A DNA stretch of 64,000 bases from Lichenicola sp050954785 (GCA_050954785.1 JBPBQO010000001.1:1-64000), one strand, 5' to 3'. Counted from the stretch's first letter, positions 44,181-54,339 are shown. Numbers and translations: made by a program. Notes: generated by a model not told the origin, from the sequence alone.

Positions 44181-44484
44181 CGACCGACCTTGATGTGAGG
44201 CGATCGAGCACGGCTTTCAGGCTCGGCCGCCCGGTCATGCCCGGTGACGACGGGCGTGCCGCCGTATCGGGGCCGCCTATGGCGACTTCGAGGCCAAGCG
44301 CCTGGATCCAATGTAAAACGCGGCCGATCTCGGCACTGGCCTTGCCGTTCTCGATCTCGGAAATCCAGCGCTGCGTCGTGCCGATCCGTTCGGCGAGCGA
44401 CACCTGGGTTAGACCCTGTCGAAGGCGCTCGCGTCGGAGATGCCCGATATCGGCTACAGTCCGGATAACGGCATGGGGTCTCAT
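44173..44484 (-). CDS. hipB: HipB-like Xre-family antitoxin/regulator
   Basis: 103 aa. A helix-turn-helix domain (~12-68) with LRQGLTQVSLAERIGTTQRWISEIENGKASAEIGRVL is followed by LGLEVAIGG, the short strand HipB uses for dimerisation, and a polar tail. The paired hipA is reduced to a stub. A perfect 11-bp inverted repeat lies just upstream of the ATG and is the probable operator, so autoregulation may persist. Confidence 0.85.
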   Translation of the reverse strand: MRPHAVIRTVADIGHLRRERLRQGLTQVSLAERIGTTQRWISEIENGKASAEIGRVLHWIQALGLEVAIGGPDTAARPSSPGMTGRPSLKAVLDRLTSRSVDG

Positions 44485-44490
44485 ACCCTG

Positions 44491-44516
44491 ACGGTAATAA
44501 TATCAATTATTACCGT
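44491..44516. promoter_or_regulatory. Probable HipB operator
   Basis: Perfect inverted repeat: ACGGTAATAAT (44491-44501) and its complement (44506-44516) around ATCA, beginning seven bases upstream of the hipB ATG. Its AT-rich character in a GC-rich region and its place between hipB and the ftsK stop fit an autoregulatory site. Confidence 0.75.
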
Positions 44517-44531
44517 CCAGGAATATGAGCG

Positions 44532-47513
44532 CTAATCCTCCTCGGGGGCGGCACGACGCACCAGCACCTCGCGTTTGCCGACATGGTTGGCGCTGCTGAC
44601 GATGCCGTCCTTCTCCATCTGCTCGATCAGCTTGGCCGCGCGGTTATAGCCGATCGACAGATGCCGCTGGATGAAGCTGGTCGAGGCCTTGCCCTCGCGG
44701 GCCACCAGCGCCACCGCCTGGTCGAACAAGGCGGTATCGCCGTCGAAGCCGCCGCCGCCGAGCCCGTTGCCGGACCCGCCACCGGAACCGCCGGACGACC
44801 CCGAACCGCCGTCATCCTCGAACATCGCCGTGACCTCGTCGACATAGACCGGCTCGCCCTGTGCGCGCAGGTGGCGCACCACGTCCTCGACCTCGAGATC
44901 GCCGACGAACGGTCCGTGCACGCGGGTGATGCGCCCGCCGCCGGCCATGTAGAGCATGTCGCCCTGGCCCAGAAGCTGCTCGGAACCGCCCTCGCCCAGG
45001 ATGGTGCGGCTGTCGAACTTGCTGATCACCTGGAAGGAGATGCGGGTCGGGAAGTTCGCCTTGATGGTGCCGGTGATGACATCCACCGAGGGCCGCTGCG
45101 TCGCCATGATGACGTGGATGCCGGCGGCACGCGCCATCTGCGCCAGCCGCTGCACCGTGATTTCGATCTCCTTGCCGGCGACCATCATCAGGTCCGCCAT
45201 CTCGTCGATCACCACGACGATGTAGGGCAGGTTCTCCAGCGAGAGGTTCTGCTCCTCGAAGATCGGACGGCCGGTCTCGGGGTCGAAGCCGGTCTGGACC
45301 TTGCGGGTCATGGTCTCGCCGCTGGCACGGGCGGCGGCGGTGCGCTCGTTGTAGCCGGCGATGTTGCGCACGCCGAGCTGGCTCATGCCGCGATAGCGAC
45401 GCTCCATCTCGCGCACGGTCCATTTCAGCGCCATCACCGCCTTGGCCGGATCGGTCACCACCGGCGCCATCAGATGCGGGATGCCGTCATAGATCGACAG
45501 CTCCAGCATCTTCGGGTCGATCATGATCAGCCGGCACTCCTCCGGCGACAGCCGGTAGAGCAGCGACAGGATCATCGAGTTGATGCCGACCGACTTGCCG
45601 GAACCGGTGGTGCCGGCAATCAGCAGATGCGGCATGCGCGCGAGGTCGGCATAGACCGGCGCGCCGGAGATATCCTTGCCGAGGGCGAGGCACAGGCGGG
45701 CCGGGTTCTCCACCCAGGCATCGCTATCGAGCAGCTCGGAGAAATACACCGTCTCGCGCTTGGCGTTCGGTACCTCGATGCCGATCACGTTGCGGCCGGG
45801 CACGGTGGCGATACGCACCGCGGTCACCGACAGCGAGCGCGCGATATCGTCCGCGAGCCCGATCACCCGTGCCGACCGGATGCCCGGTGCCGGCTCGAGC
45901 TCGTACAGCGTGACCACCGGTCCCGCGTGGATGTCGCCGATCGCACCCTGCACACCGTAGTCGGAGAGCACGGTTTCGAGCAGGCGTGCATTGGCATGCA
46001 TGCTCTCGGCGGACGGGCCGGTCGATTCCCGGGGGGGTGCGGGCTTCAGCAGCGACAACGGAGGCAGCCGCCACTGTGCATCGTCCGGGTGGACCGGCTT
46101 GCGCGCCTGCTGGGCCGGAGGATTGGCATTGCCCGATCCGGACCCGGATGACGGGTTCGACCCGAACAAGCCCGGACCGGTCGGGCCCGATCTCGACTGG
46201 ACCGGGCCGGGCGGACGTTGCGGCGCTGGTTCGCGTGTGCCGAGCAGACGCGCGATCGACAGCATTCCACCGGTTTTCGGAACCACGGCAGCCGGCTGCT
46301 CGTCAGGCTGGACGGGCTGCTCGGGTGTGCGATAGCGTGCCGCATCGTCGACGGGCGCGCCTAATCGAATCGGCGGAGACTCCGGCAGCGGCGCACGCGT
46401 GGCTTTTATCGCGGAGCGCGACCGCATCGGCAGCACCGGCATATCGTCCGGCTCCTCGGCAGCGCCCGGTGGCAGCACCCATCCGCTCGAACCGAGCTTG
46501 GGACGCGCCGCCGGCTTTTCCGAACGGCCGCCGAGCAGGCTGGGCTCCTTGCGATCGACGCGCGGACGCGCGGGTGCATCCTGCGCAACGAGGGCTCCAT
46601 AACCGGCCGTGCCCGAGTCGGCATGGCCCCTGCCATTGCTGGTCGCTCGCCCATTGGCGCGCATGGCGTCCGCCGCGAACGGCGACTCGCCGGGCATCAC
46701 GTGGTCGAAATCGTCCTCATCGGTAAACGTACGCGCGACCGGTCCGGCCGAACGGCGCGTGAATCGGCTCAGCAGCGAACGACGCGGCGTATCCTCCCGG
46801 TTTTGCCGGCCGGCGCGGGCGATCGGATAGCGGGCGGTACGATGCACGCCGCGCCCCATGGCACGCCACTCCCGCGCCGACAGGCCGAGGCACAGCGGGA
46901 TCAGCAGGATCGCCAGCGCCAGGGTCAGCAGCCAGACCAGCACGCCGCCGAATGCGCCCAATGCGCCGCGTCCGGCATCGATCGCCGCCTGGCCGAGCGA
47001 GATCCCGACAGCGCCGCCGAAACCGGCCGCACCCGGCCATCCGGCATGCACCAATCCCGTCACCGGCGCGGTCAGGGTCGACAAGGGGCCGGTTGCGGCG
47101 GCATGCGGCAGCAGCATCGGCGCACCGGCGAGAACGGACGCCGATACCGGCAAGACGAAAACCAGTGCCACGAGTCGCAGGGTCAGGCTGCCGAGACCGC
47201 CGCGCGACGCGATCCGCCAAGCCCAGGCCAGCAGCGCCAGCACCGGCAGAAGGCCGGCGACGCCGAAATACTGCAGCATCAGGTCGGCGAACGCGGCGCC
47301 CACCGGCCCGGCCATGTTGCTGGGCTGGACCATGGTTGCCGTGTCCGGCGACGGATCGCGCGGATTGTAGCTGACGAGCGCCACCAGCATGGCAATGGCG
47401 ATCGCAGCGAGTGCCACGCCGCCGAGTTCGGCCAGCCGACGCCGGATCGAAGCCTGGAGCTGCGGCGACGCGAACCGCTCCGGGATGAACCGGCTGGGTA
47501 GGGCAAGTTGCAT
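44532..47513 (-). CDS. ftsK: DNA translocase FtsK
   Basis: 993 aa. N-terminal membrane domain (about four to five helices, residues ~25-215), a long Pro/Gly-rich linker (~215-510), then the motor: Walker A GTTGSGKSVGIN (~633), VVVIDEMADLMMVAG Walker B and FPTRISFQVISKFDSRTILG. The C-terminal gamma wHTH (~920-985; FIQRHLSIGYNRAAKLIEQMEKDGIV) reads KOPS sites. It pumps chromosome ends through the closing septum and activates XerCD recombination at dif. ATG 47513 chosen over a TTG at 47540. Confidence 0.96.
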   Translation of the reverse strand: MQLALPSRFIPERFASPQLQASIRRRLAELGGVALAAIAIAMLVALVSYNPRDPSPDTATMVQPSNMAGPVGAAFADLMLQYFGVAGLLPVLALLAWAWRIASRGGLGSLTLRLVALVFVLPVSASVLAGAPMLLPHAAATGPLSTLTAPVTGLVHAGWPGAAGFGGAVGISLGQAAIDAGRGALGAFGGVLVWLLTLALAILLIPLCLGLSAREWRAMGRGVHRTARYPIARAGRQNREDTPRRSLLSRFTRRSAGPVARTFTDEDDFDHVMPGESPFAADAMRANGRATSNGRGHADSGTAGYGALVAQDAPARPRVDRKEPSLLGGRSEKPAARPKLGSSGWVLPPGAAEEPDDMPVLPMRSRSAIKATRAPLPESPPIRLGAPVDDAARYRTPEQPVQPDEQPAAVVPKTGGMLSIARLLGTREPAPQRPPGPVQSRSGPTGPGLFGSNPSSGSGSGNANPPAQQARKPVHPDDAQWRLPPLSLLKPAPPRESTGPSAESMHANARLLETVLSDYGVQGAIGDIHAGPVVTLYELEPAPGIRSARVIGLADDIARSLSVTAVRIATVPGRNVIGIEVPNAKRETVYFSELLDSDAWVENPARLCLALGKDISGAPVYADLARMPHLLIAGTTGSGKSVGINSMILSLLYRLSPEECRLIMIDPKMLELSIYDGIPHLMAPVVTDPAKAVMALKWTVREMERRYRGMSQLGVRNIAGYNERTAAARASGETMTRKVQTGFDPETGRPIFEEQNLSLENLPYIVVVIDEMADLMMVAGKEIEITVQRLAQMARAAGIHVIMATQRPSVDVITGTIKANFPTRISFQVISKFDSRTILGEGGSEQLLGQGDMLYMAGGGRITRVHGPFVGDLEVEDVVRHLRAQGEPVYVDEVTAMFEDDGGSGSSGGSGGGSGNGLGGGGFDGDTALFDQAVALVAREGKASTSFIQRHLSIGYNRAAKLIEQMEKDGIVSSANHVGKREVLVRRAAPEED

Positions 47514-47692
47514 GAGCGCTGCTCTGGCCTTTCTTCGCAAACAGCATGAAGCATAGCCCGGAACATGTTGTCGGAAGAAGCGTAGAGGCGCCGAAACCTG
47601 TTAATCTCGTGTCCTGGCTTCGAAACGCCGGGATCGAACACACCGATGCTCAGTCTCATGCGCTGAGCATTCAACCGGCAGAACGCCCGGGC

Positions 47693-48508
47693 TTATTCGG
47701 CTAGACTGAACCGATCCGGGGAAAGCACCAGCGGAACCGGTGTTCGCAGGCCGAGGCGCCCGAGTCCCGGCAGCTTCAACGCAGGATGCCTGATATCGAG
47801 GCCGGCGACGGCGCCGAACAGGTTGAGCTCGATGCCTTCGACCCAGCCGAGCGTTAGCCCGACATAGCCGCGGAAGGTGATCCGGAACCCGAGGCCGGAC
47901 GGTGTTCGCCGTAGCCACCGCCCGTCATAGGGATAGTCCTTGCCGATCGCCGTTGGCGGCAGCGTCGTGCGAATTTCGGGCACGGCATCCATGATCGCGG
48001 CGACGAAGGTGTTCGAGTTGGGACCGGGCCAGGCGCGATAGTCACCGGGCTTTGCGAATGCATAGGCCCGGATCGCCGCCTGCATCCTGGGGATCAAAAT
48101 GTCTGCCGCGGCCCCGTTGGCGGCGAACACGATCTCCGGCGCGCTCCCGAACCAGCGTCCATCCGGCTCGAAGCCGTTCAGGCGGATCGGCGATCCCCAC
48201 GCAGTGTAATCGTAGCGCGTGTAGCGGGGGGCGCCGGCTTGCTTGAACACGATCCAGCAATGGGTGGCGAAGATGCCTTTCCAGCGCACGGTCGGGGCCG
48301 AAAAGATGCGGACGACCGCCTGCTTGTCACCGACCGGCGGAAGGTGGCCGATGCTGGACCGGTCGGCCGTCTGCCAGCCGAGACCGTTTGCCCTGGAGCG
48401 GTAAAGCGTGAACGCAATGCCGATGGGAAGCAGGTAGAACAGGAGAAACAACAGGAGAAGGCAGGCGAATACATCGAGCATGCACGAGAGATTGGTGTTG
48501 CAGACCAT
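47693..48508 (-). CDS. DUF3750 domain-containing membrane protein
   Basis: 271 aa with one N-terminal membrane helix (~10-35). The rest matches DUF3750: THCWIVFKQAGAPRYTRYDY, WPGPNSNTFVAAIMDAVPEI and LPPTAIGKDYPYDGRW. The family is uncharacterised; the N-T-F/W-P-G-P motif and buried Cys/His residues suggest a cysteine-peptidase-like (NlpC-type) fold, which is inference. Standing alone between ftsK and an NmrA-like gene. Confidence 0.78.
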   Translation of the reverse strand: MVCNTNLSCMLDVFACLLLLFLLFYLLPIGIAFTLYRSRANGLGWQTADRSSIGHLPPVGDKQAVVRIFSAPTVRWKGIFATHCWIVFKQAGAPRYTRYDYTAWGSPIRLNGFEPDGRWFGSAPEIVFAANGAAADILIPRMQAAIRAYAFAKPGDYRAWPGPNSNTFVAAIMDAVPEIRTTLPPTAIGKDYPYDGRWLRRTPSGLGFRITFRGYVGLTLGWVEGIELNLFGAVAGLDIRHPALKLPGLGRLGLRTPVPLVLSPDRFSLAE

Positions 48509-48544
48509 GACGCCAACTGTGCAACAGCGCGGACGATGTCGGGA

Positions 48545-49468
48545 TCAACGGCCTTGTTTGCCCTGGACAAGGGCTGAGTCGAGCACATCGCGCGCGGACG
48601 TCCAGGGAACAACCCTATACCGATCATTGTCGAGCTGTTGCAGCTTGCCGCGGCCGCTCGCCATGTCGCGCAGATACTGCATACCCTGCCAGACCGAAAA
48701 GACCGCGTCAGGCTGCGGCGCCAGCCTGCGAACGACACGAATGATCACGCTCAGACGGCCGACCCCACCAGCGCGGAACAGTCTGAAGCGCTTCCCCGTC
48801 ACCTCCGTCATGGTGTCGGCAAGCGATCGGGGCGTGACCACGTCGCCGGCGATACGCAGAAAGCGCGGCGCTTCCGGATCCAGCGCGGCCGCTGCCGTGT
48901 AACGGGCCACATCGTCCTTCGTTGTGAAATCGATCGGCTGGTCGGCATCGCCCCAGTAAAGAATTTTCCTGATGCCATGCAGGACGATCGGCGCCTGCCC
49001 GGTCAGCATATCTGCGAACGCTCCATTCAGGATGGATGTCGCCTTGATCGGCGTATCGTCGATCTGCGCCATGAACTCGCGCCGAAGGTCCATGTTCCGG
49101 TTATCGCCTGGTCGGGTGCGGGTGTAGTCGAGCGAGAAGTCGGACGGAATGAACCGTGGCACCCCACTCGCGACGACAGCCTGCAGGATCCGTCCCTGCA
49201 TTCCGATGATGGTCGGACGCAAGCCGTTGAGTGCCGAGACCACGCAGGTGGCACCTCGGCATGCGTTGGTCAGTTCCTCCTGATCATCGAAATTCACCTC
49301 GACCACTGTTGCGCCGAGCGTCGACAGCCGATCCCGCTTTGCGTCCGGCGTTCCGGAATGAACGAGTGCGTGAACATGCGCACCTCGGTCCACGAGTGAC
49401 CTTGCTAGTCGTCCGCCGAGATCGCCGCTGCCACCAGCCAGAACAATGGTTTGGGCGGCGTCATTCAT
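48545..49468 (-). CDS. NmrA-like NAD(P)-binding protein
   Basis: 307 aa. Rossmann start IVLAGGSGDLGGRLARSLVDRG, then GATVVEVNFDD, VVSALNG and SGVPRFIPSDFSLDYT, the layout of the NmrA/isoflavone-reductase-like atypical SDRs. These act as redox sensors or NAD(P)H-dependent reductases; no catalytic Lys of plant reductases can be assigned. No cotranscribed neighbour. Confidence 0.85.
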   Translation of the reverse strand: MNDAAQTIVLAGGSGDLGGRLARSLVDRGAHVHALVHSGTPDAKRDRLSTLGATVVEVNFDDQEELTNACRGATCVVSALNGLRPTIIGMQGRILQAVVASGVPRFIPSDFSLDYTRTRPGDNRNMDLRREFMAQIDDTPIKATSILNGAFADMLTGQAPIVLHGIRKILYWGDADQPIDFTTKDDVARYTAAAALDPEAPRFLRIAGDVVTPRSLADTMTEVTGKRFRLFRAGGVGRLSVIIRVVRRLAPQPDAVFSVWQGMQYLRDMASGRGKLQQLDNDRYRVVPWTSARDVLDSALVQGKQGR

Positions 49469-49967
49469 AGGGTGTCGACTCCTGCTTTCTTCTCATCATT
49501 CAAGTCATGAATGATCAGGCAGTTCCGGGTTCTGTGTCAGGAGCCGAGACTGCCTGTCTATGCAGCAGAACTTGCAACGAAAATTACTACGGAATTAGGG
49601 TTTAGTGCTGCTGGGAGGCGCATATTTTCATTTCGAAGCGCCGCCGCGTTCCAGAGATTGCGGCGTGTAGTTTGGATCATAGTTACAAGGACACGCTCCT
49701 GGGCAATGATAGGCAGCAGTTATTTGCGACCTTCTATCGATTTCCGCGGCGCATCGGCGGGTAATCGTCTCCTTGTCGCATTAGGACCCGGGAAAGAGCC
49801 AGTTTGGGCCAGAACTGCAAGACAGTGCCACCGGGTCATTCGCGCTACTTGGTACTGTGCCTTCTTCAAGACGACCTCAGGGTGTCCAACTTGGCGAAGG
49901 ACATCATCATATGTCAGGCAAGCGAGCAGCAGGTTGAATAACCCATCACGATGGGTTATATGCGACC
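49469..49967. other. Intergenic region before the DUF4160/DUF2442 pair
   Basis: About 500 bases with lower GC than its surroundings. Open frames here show no domain or codon bias like the neighbours. The only clear element is the inverted repeat at 49938-49959. Confidence 0.5.
49938..49959. promoter_or_regulatory. Inverted repeat before the DUF4160 gene, candidate operator
   Basis: Perfect 9-bp arms (ATAACCCAT, 49938-49946, and its complement 49951-49959) with a CACG spacer, eight bases before the ATG at 49968. It could be an autoregulatory operator or a hairpin blocking translation. Confidence 0.55.
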
Positions 49968-50216
49968 ATGGTCACCGTGCTGCGTGCCAACGGGCTGCGC
50001 GTCATAATCTACCTGAACGATCACCTGCCAGCGCACGTTCACGTATTCGGAGATGGCGAAGTCAAGATCAACCTGATTGGTCGCGAGAAGATCCCGGAGA
50101 TGGTCTAGGCCGATAGTGCCAGCCGAAGCGAAGTGCGTCGCGCTATGCGTCTGACCTTCGAGCACCAAGATGCATTGTTGCAGCGATGGGAGAACATCCA
50201 TGGCCGACCCGACTGA
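49968..50216 (+). pseudogene. DUF4160 gene interrupted by an amber codon
   Basis: The frame reads MVTVLRANGLRVIIYLNDHLPAHVHVFGDG, the N-terminal signature of DUF4160, and stops at TAG 50106-50108. Read on in the same frame, it continues as a normal DUF4160 C-terminus (VRRAMRLTFEHQDALLQRWENIHG) to TGA at 50214-50216. The family has Trp or similar at the stop position, so a single TGG-to-TAG change explains it. Without the stop it would be 82 aa. Overlaps the DUF2442 start by 17 nt, the usual arrangement of this pair. Confidence 0.82.
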
Positions 50217-50601
50217 CGCCGAAATCGACGTCGCCCTTGAGCGGGGACGTGCCGCGCAGCTTACAGAACCACGCGCGCGGACCTGCCGCTATGACTGCGC
50301 AACCGGACGCATCGTTGTTGAGCTGACCAACGGATGCGTCTTCGCCTTCCCCGCATGCTTGGGAGAAGGATTGGACCAGGCATCAGACGAAGATCTCGCT
50401 CAGGTTGAGATTTTAGGCGGCGGCTCCGGTCTGCATTGGGAAGTGCTCGACGCAGATCTTTCGGTTCCAGGCCTATTATCAGGCCTTTTCGGAACGCGGA
50501 TCCACATGGCCAGACAAGCGGGGCGTACACCATCTCCGGCAAAAGCCGCAGCCGCCCGGTCGAACGGCCTTAAAGGTGGCCGTCCGCGCAAGCAGGCATA
50601 G
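50200..50601 (+). CDS. DUF2442 domain protein
   Basis: 133 aa. RIVVELTNGCVFAFPACLGEGL, then ILGGGSGLHWEVLDADLSVPGLLSG and the end ARSNGLKGGRPRKQA are DUF2442 hallmarks. DUF4160-DUF2442 pairs occur widely in mobile or accessory DNA and have been suggested to act as toxin-antitoxin-like modules; no activity is established from the sequence. Its partner here is interrupted. Confidence 0.85.
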   Translation: MADPTDAEIDVALERGRAAQLTEPRARTCRYDCATGRIVVELTNGCVFAFPACLGEGLDQASDEDLAQVEILGGGSGLHWEVLDADLSVPGLLSGLFGTRIHMARQAGRTPSPAKAAAARSNGLKGGRPRKQA

Positions 50602-50729
50602 CCCCCAAGTCATACTTTACGACAGGAAACGAAGGAGCCGGCACGGTGTCGTATCGGTGTGCTTTCAACCACGCCGCCAGACGAGCCGCTTGTCACGCGG
50701 TGACGGTGCAATTTCAACGCCGAAGCATC

Positions 50730-51668
50730 TTACTTTAGTGGGGCGGTTTTAACGACAGATGGTGTAACACCACGACTCTCCGAAACTGCTGTATTAGACG
50801 CCGAAACCTGGCGTTGGCGTTCACGGAAACGGGCTTTATCGGCATTACTGGTTTGCCCGTGGCAATAGACACAAGACACACCGGCTTCATATATCGGGTG
50901 CATCAGATCGTCTGCCGATAGTGGGTAGCCGCAGCAGGAACACATCGAGTATTTACCCGTCGACAAACCGTGGCCAACAGCCATGCGTTTGTCGAAAACG
51001 TAACAATCGCCCTGCCACCGGCTTTCGGATTCAGGCACTTCCTCCAGATATTTGAGAATTCCGCCCTGCAGATGGTAGACCTCGTGGAATCCCTCTGCAC
51101 GCATGAAAGCCGATGCCTTCTCACACCGGATGCCACCCGTGCAGTACATCGCGATCTTCTTGTTTTTGGCAGGGTCCAGTTTGGACCGCACGTAGGCGGC
51201 GAGATCGGTAAAGTTTTCAATCTGCGGGTCGCTGGCATTCGCGAATTTGCCGATTGCGGTTTCGTACAGATTTCGCGTGTCGAGCACAGAAACCTCCGGA
51301 TCGTCGAGGAGGCGGTTCCAGTCCTTTGGTACCACGTAGGTGCCCGGCAGAAGCGAAGGATTAGCTGTCGGTTGGTTGAAGGTTATGATCTCACGCTTGA
51401 GGCGGATTTTCAGCCGATTGAATGGCTTATCTTGTACCGACGAGAATTTTACTTCTTGGGGCAGGAGACCAGTCTGCTCGCGCAGGATCGATAATATCGT
51501 TTCGATCGCGTCTGGGCTTCCCGCAATCGTACCGTTGATGCCTTCCGGGGCGACCAACAAAGTCCCACAAAGGCCCAGCGGCGCAAACGCCAGTTTGTAA
51601 GCATCGTGACATGCCGAGGCATCGGCCAACGGCGTAAATCGGTAAAAGGCGGCAACGGTATAAGACAT
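50730..51668 (-). CDS. trhO: tRNA uridine(34) hydroxylase TrhO (rhodanese-related, YceA)
   Basis: 312 aa. Hydroxylates U34 of tRNA in an oxygen-dependent way. N-terminal acylphosphatase-like domain with VAPEGINGTIAG (~39-50), KPFNRLKIRLKREI, then a rhodanese domain with active-site Cys176 in AMYCTGGIRCEKAS. The C-terminus has CSCCGYPL and CVYCHGQT, a likely zinc knuckle. GC content is lower than its neighbours, which may indicate acquisition. ATG 51668 lacks a ribosome site but matches the family start. Confidence 0.92.
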   Translation of the reverse strand: MSYTVAAFYRFTPLADASACHDAYKLAFAPLGLCGTLLVAPEGINGTIAGSPDAIETILSILREQTGLLPQEVKFSSVQDKPFNRLKIRLKREIITFNQPTANPSLLPGTYVVPKDWNRLLDDPEVSVLDTRNLYETAIGKFANASDPQIENFTDLAAYVRSKLDPAKNKKIAMYCTGGIRCEKASAFMRAEGFHEVYHLQGGILKYLEEVPESESRWQGDCYVFDKRMAVGHGLSTGKYSMCSCCGYPLSADDLMHPIYEAGVSCVYCHGQTSNADKARFRERQRQVSASNTAVSESRGVTPSVVKTAPLK

Positions 51669-51828
51669 GGAGATATTATAAGGCGAAAGCAATTTACTAC
51701 AAAAAGCATAGATTAAGCGTTTTGTTTTTGTCGTGGGGTTTACACACGTGCCCATCTTTCGAGCCAGGACAATCGTCGATTCGAGAGAAACCGTCTACTT
51801 AAAGTGGCGATGTCCCAATCCAGACCAT

Positions 51829-51849
51829 AAAAAGACGCACGCCAGCGTC
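51829..51849 (-). terminator. Rho-independent terminator of the rluB-rsmD operon
   Basis: On the minus strand a GACGC-TGGCGT-GCGTC hairpin is followed directly by TTTTT. It lies 56 nt past the stop at 51905. Confidence 0.75.
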
Positions 51850-51904
51850 AAGAATGGACGCTAAGCCGCGAGCGATAAACCGATCCAGCTATGTCCGTTT
51901 CGAA

Positions 51905-52273
51905 TTACGATTCGACCTGCGCCGCGAACCACTCGGCATACGGCGTGTTGCGGGCCATGCGCCGATTATAATCGGGTGCGCCATCGGTCCACCATACGGG
52001 ACCGCGTTCACCGAGTGCCTGCTTGGCGGCATCCACACGAGCGCGAGCGGCTTCCCGCGCTGCCTCGTCATCCTGGCGCATCGCGGTCTGCTTGGCGCGG
52101 CGTGCGGACATGAGGTCGTGGGTGAGGCTGGCCCGGGTGTCGTCGTCGAGGCCGGGGTTGGTGCAGCGCCATAACCGGCCGCGCACGACGAAGTAGCGGC
52201 CGTCGGGGGTCACCGGGTAACGCACGGCGCCAGGATCAGCCGGCACGCCAGATGCAGAGCCTTGCGGCTCCAT
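51905..52273 (-). CDS. Conserved small hypothetical protein downstream of rsmD
   Basis: 122 aa. PVTPDGRYFVVRGRLWRCTNPGLD at the start and GPVWWTDGAPDYNRRMARNTPYAEWF at the end are the conserved-looking parts, separated by an Arg/Ala-rich helix. No domain I can name. Its first 38 nt overlap the rsmD 3' end, so it belongs to the puuD-like/rluB/rsmD operon and may be made by translational coupling. Confidence 0.65.
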   Translation of the reverse strand: MEPQGSASGVPADPGAVRYPVTPDGRYFVVRGRLWRCTNPGLDDDTRASLTHDLMSARRAKQTAMRQDDEAAREAARARVDAAKQALGERGPVWWTDGAPDYNRRMARNTPYAEWFAAQVES

Positions 52274-52790
52274 GCCGCCGCTCGGCCAGCATCTCGATTT
52301 CAGTCGGTGCAGGCTCGTCGGCGCCGACTTCGGCCACGATCAACGCGTTCGGCCCGATCCAGCCTTTCGCGGTCAGCGCCGTGAGGGAAGGCGCGACCAG
52401 GTTGCCGCCATAGGGCGGGTCCAGGAACACCAGTCCGGCGGCGCCCCAGCCGTCGCGGGCAGCGGACGGGCGGGTCGCGTCGCCCGGCACGACCAGGCAT
52501 TGCGCTTCCACGCCGCAGGTGGCGACGTTGGAGCGCACGCAGACCAGTGCGAACCGGTCCCGCTCGATGAAGGTGGCGCGGGTGGCGCCACGCGACAGCG
52601 CTTCCAGGCCGAACGCGCCGGTTCCGGCGAACGCATCGAGCACCGGGCCATCGAGTGCGTCCTCGGCCCACTCGGCGTGCCGCAGCATGTCGAACAGCGC
52701 CTGTCGCACACGGTCGGCGGTCGGGCGGGTCGCGTCTCCCGCAGGCATGGCAAGGCTGCGACCGCGCAGGCTGCCGGCGACGATGCGCAT
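52236..52790 (-). CDS. rsmD: 16S rRNA (guanine966-N2)-methyltransferase RsmD
   Basis: 184 aa. MRIVAGSLRGRSLAMPAG at the start, VLDAFAGTGAFGLEALSRGA (SAM motif I) and LVFLDPPYGG (catalytic DPPY, motif IV) are diagnostic. It methylates G966 of 16S rRNA in the small ribosomal subunit. ATG 52790 fits the family; the frame runs 25 codons further upstream into rluB. Lies 10 nt after rluB. Confidence 0.93.
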   Translation of the reverse strand: MRIVAGSLRGRSLAMPAGDATRPTADRVRQALFDMLRHAEWAEDALDGPVLDAFAGTGAFGLEALSRGATRATFIERDRFALVCVRSNVATCGVEAQCLVVPGDATRPSAARDGWGAAGLVFLDPPYGGNLVAPSLTALTAKGWIGPNALIVAEVGADEPAPTEIEMLAERRHGAARLCIWRAG

Positions 52791-52800
52791 GGTCGGCCTC

Positions 52801-53604
<804 letters not shown>

Positions 53605-53607
53605 GTT

Positions 53608-54339
53608 CTAGCCCAATGCCGCGGAAACCAGTGCCTCGAACACCCGGCGATCGCCGGGGTCGATGCCGAACTCGGGGTGCCATTGCAGCCCGAGGCAGAA
53701 ACGCCGGGCGGGATCCTCGATACCCTCGATCACCCCGTCCTCGGCAAGTGCATTGACCCGGCCACGGCCCGGATCGCGCACGGCCTGATGGTGCGACGAG
53801 TTCACCTGCATCTCGCCGGTACCGACGATGCGCGCAAGCAGCGTGCCGGGCTCGATCCGGACCGGATGCCCGGCCTCGTGCCGCGGGTTCGGCTGTTCGT
53901 GCGCCAGGGCGCCTTCGATGCTGTCCGGGATGTGCTGGATCAGCGAGCCGCCGAGTGCCACCGCGAGCAGTTGCTGGCCGCCGCATATGCCCAGGATCGG
54001 CATGTCCCGCTCCAGCGCACCCTTCAACAGGGCAAGCTCGGCGGCGGTGCGACCCTGCTTCAGGACCACGGTCTCGTGCCGGTCGCCATCGCCATACAGG
54101 CCGGGATCGACGTCGAACGCGCCGCCGGTGACCACCAAAGCGTCGATCGTGTCCAGGATTTGCGCGGTCAGGCCCGCATGGTGCGGCAGCGCCATCGGCA
54201 GGCCGCCGGCCTCGATCAGGCTGCTCATGTAGTTCTCACGCAGCGCATACCAGGGATAGAGCGAGTAGGCTGGGCTTTCCGGAGTGCCAGCCTTCTCGCT
54301 GTCGAGGGTGACGCCGATGACGGGACGGGTTCGCTTCAT
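53608..54339 (-). CDS. Class I glutamine amidotransferase-like peptidase C26 (PuuD-like)
   Basis: 243 aa. VTGGAFDVDPGLYG, the nucleophile elbow GICGGQQLL (Cys ~119) and LQWHPEF (His, Glu) give the intact Cys-His-Glu triad of gamma-glutamyl hydrolases such as PuuD, which frees GABA in putrescine breakdown. No putrescine genes lie nearby. First gene of a four-gene minus-strand operon ending at 51905. Confidence 0.87.
   Translation of the reverse strand: MKRTRPVIGVTLDSEKAGTPESPAYSLYPWYALRENYMSSLIEAGGLPMALPHHAGLTAQILDTIDALVVTGGAFDVDPGLYGDGDRHETVVLKQGRTAAELALLKGALERDMPILGICGGQQLLAVALGGSLIQHIPDSIEGALAHEQPNPRHEAGHPVRIEPGTLLARIVGTGEMQVNSSHHQAVRDPGRGRVNALAEDGVIEGIEDPARRFCLGLQWHPEFGIDPGDRRVFEALVSAALG

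Noticed and set aside
49511..50116. 201-codon frame before and across the DUF4160 gene
   Set aside because: Its product has no recognisable domain and it overlaps the better-supported DUF4160 reading frame.
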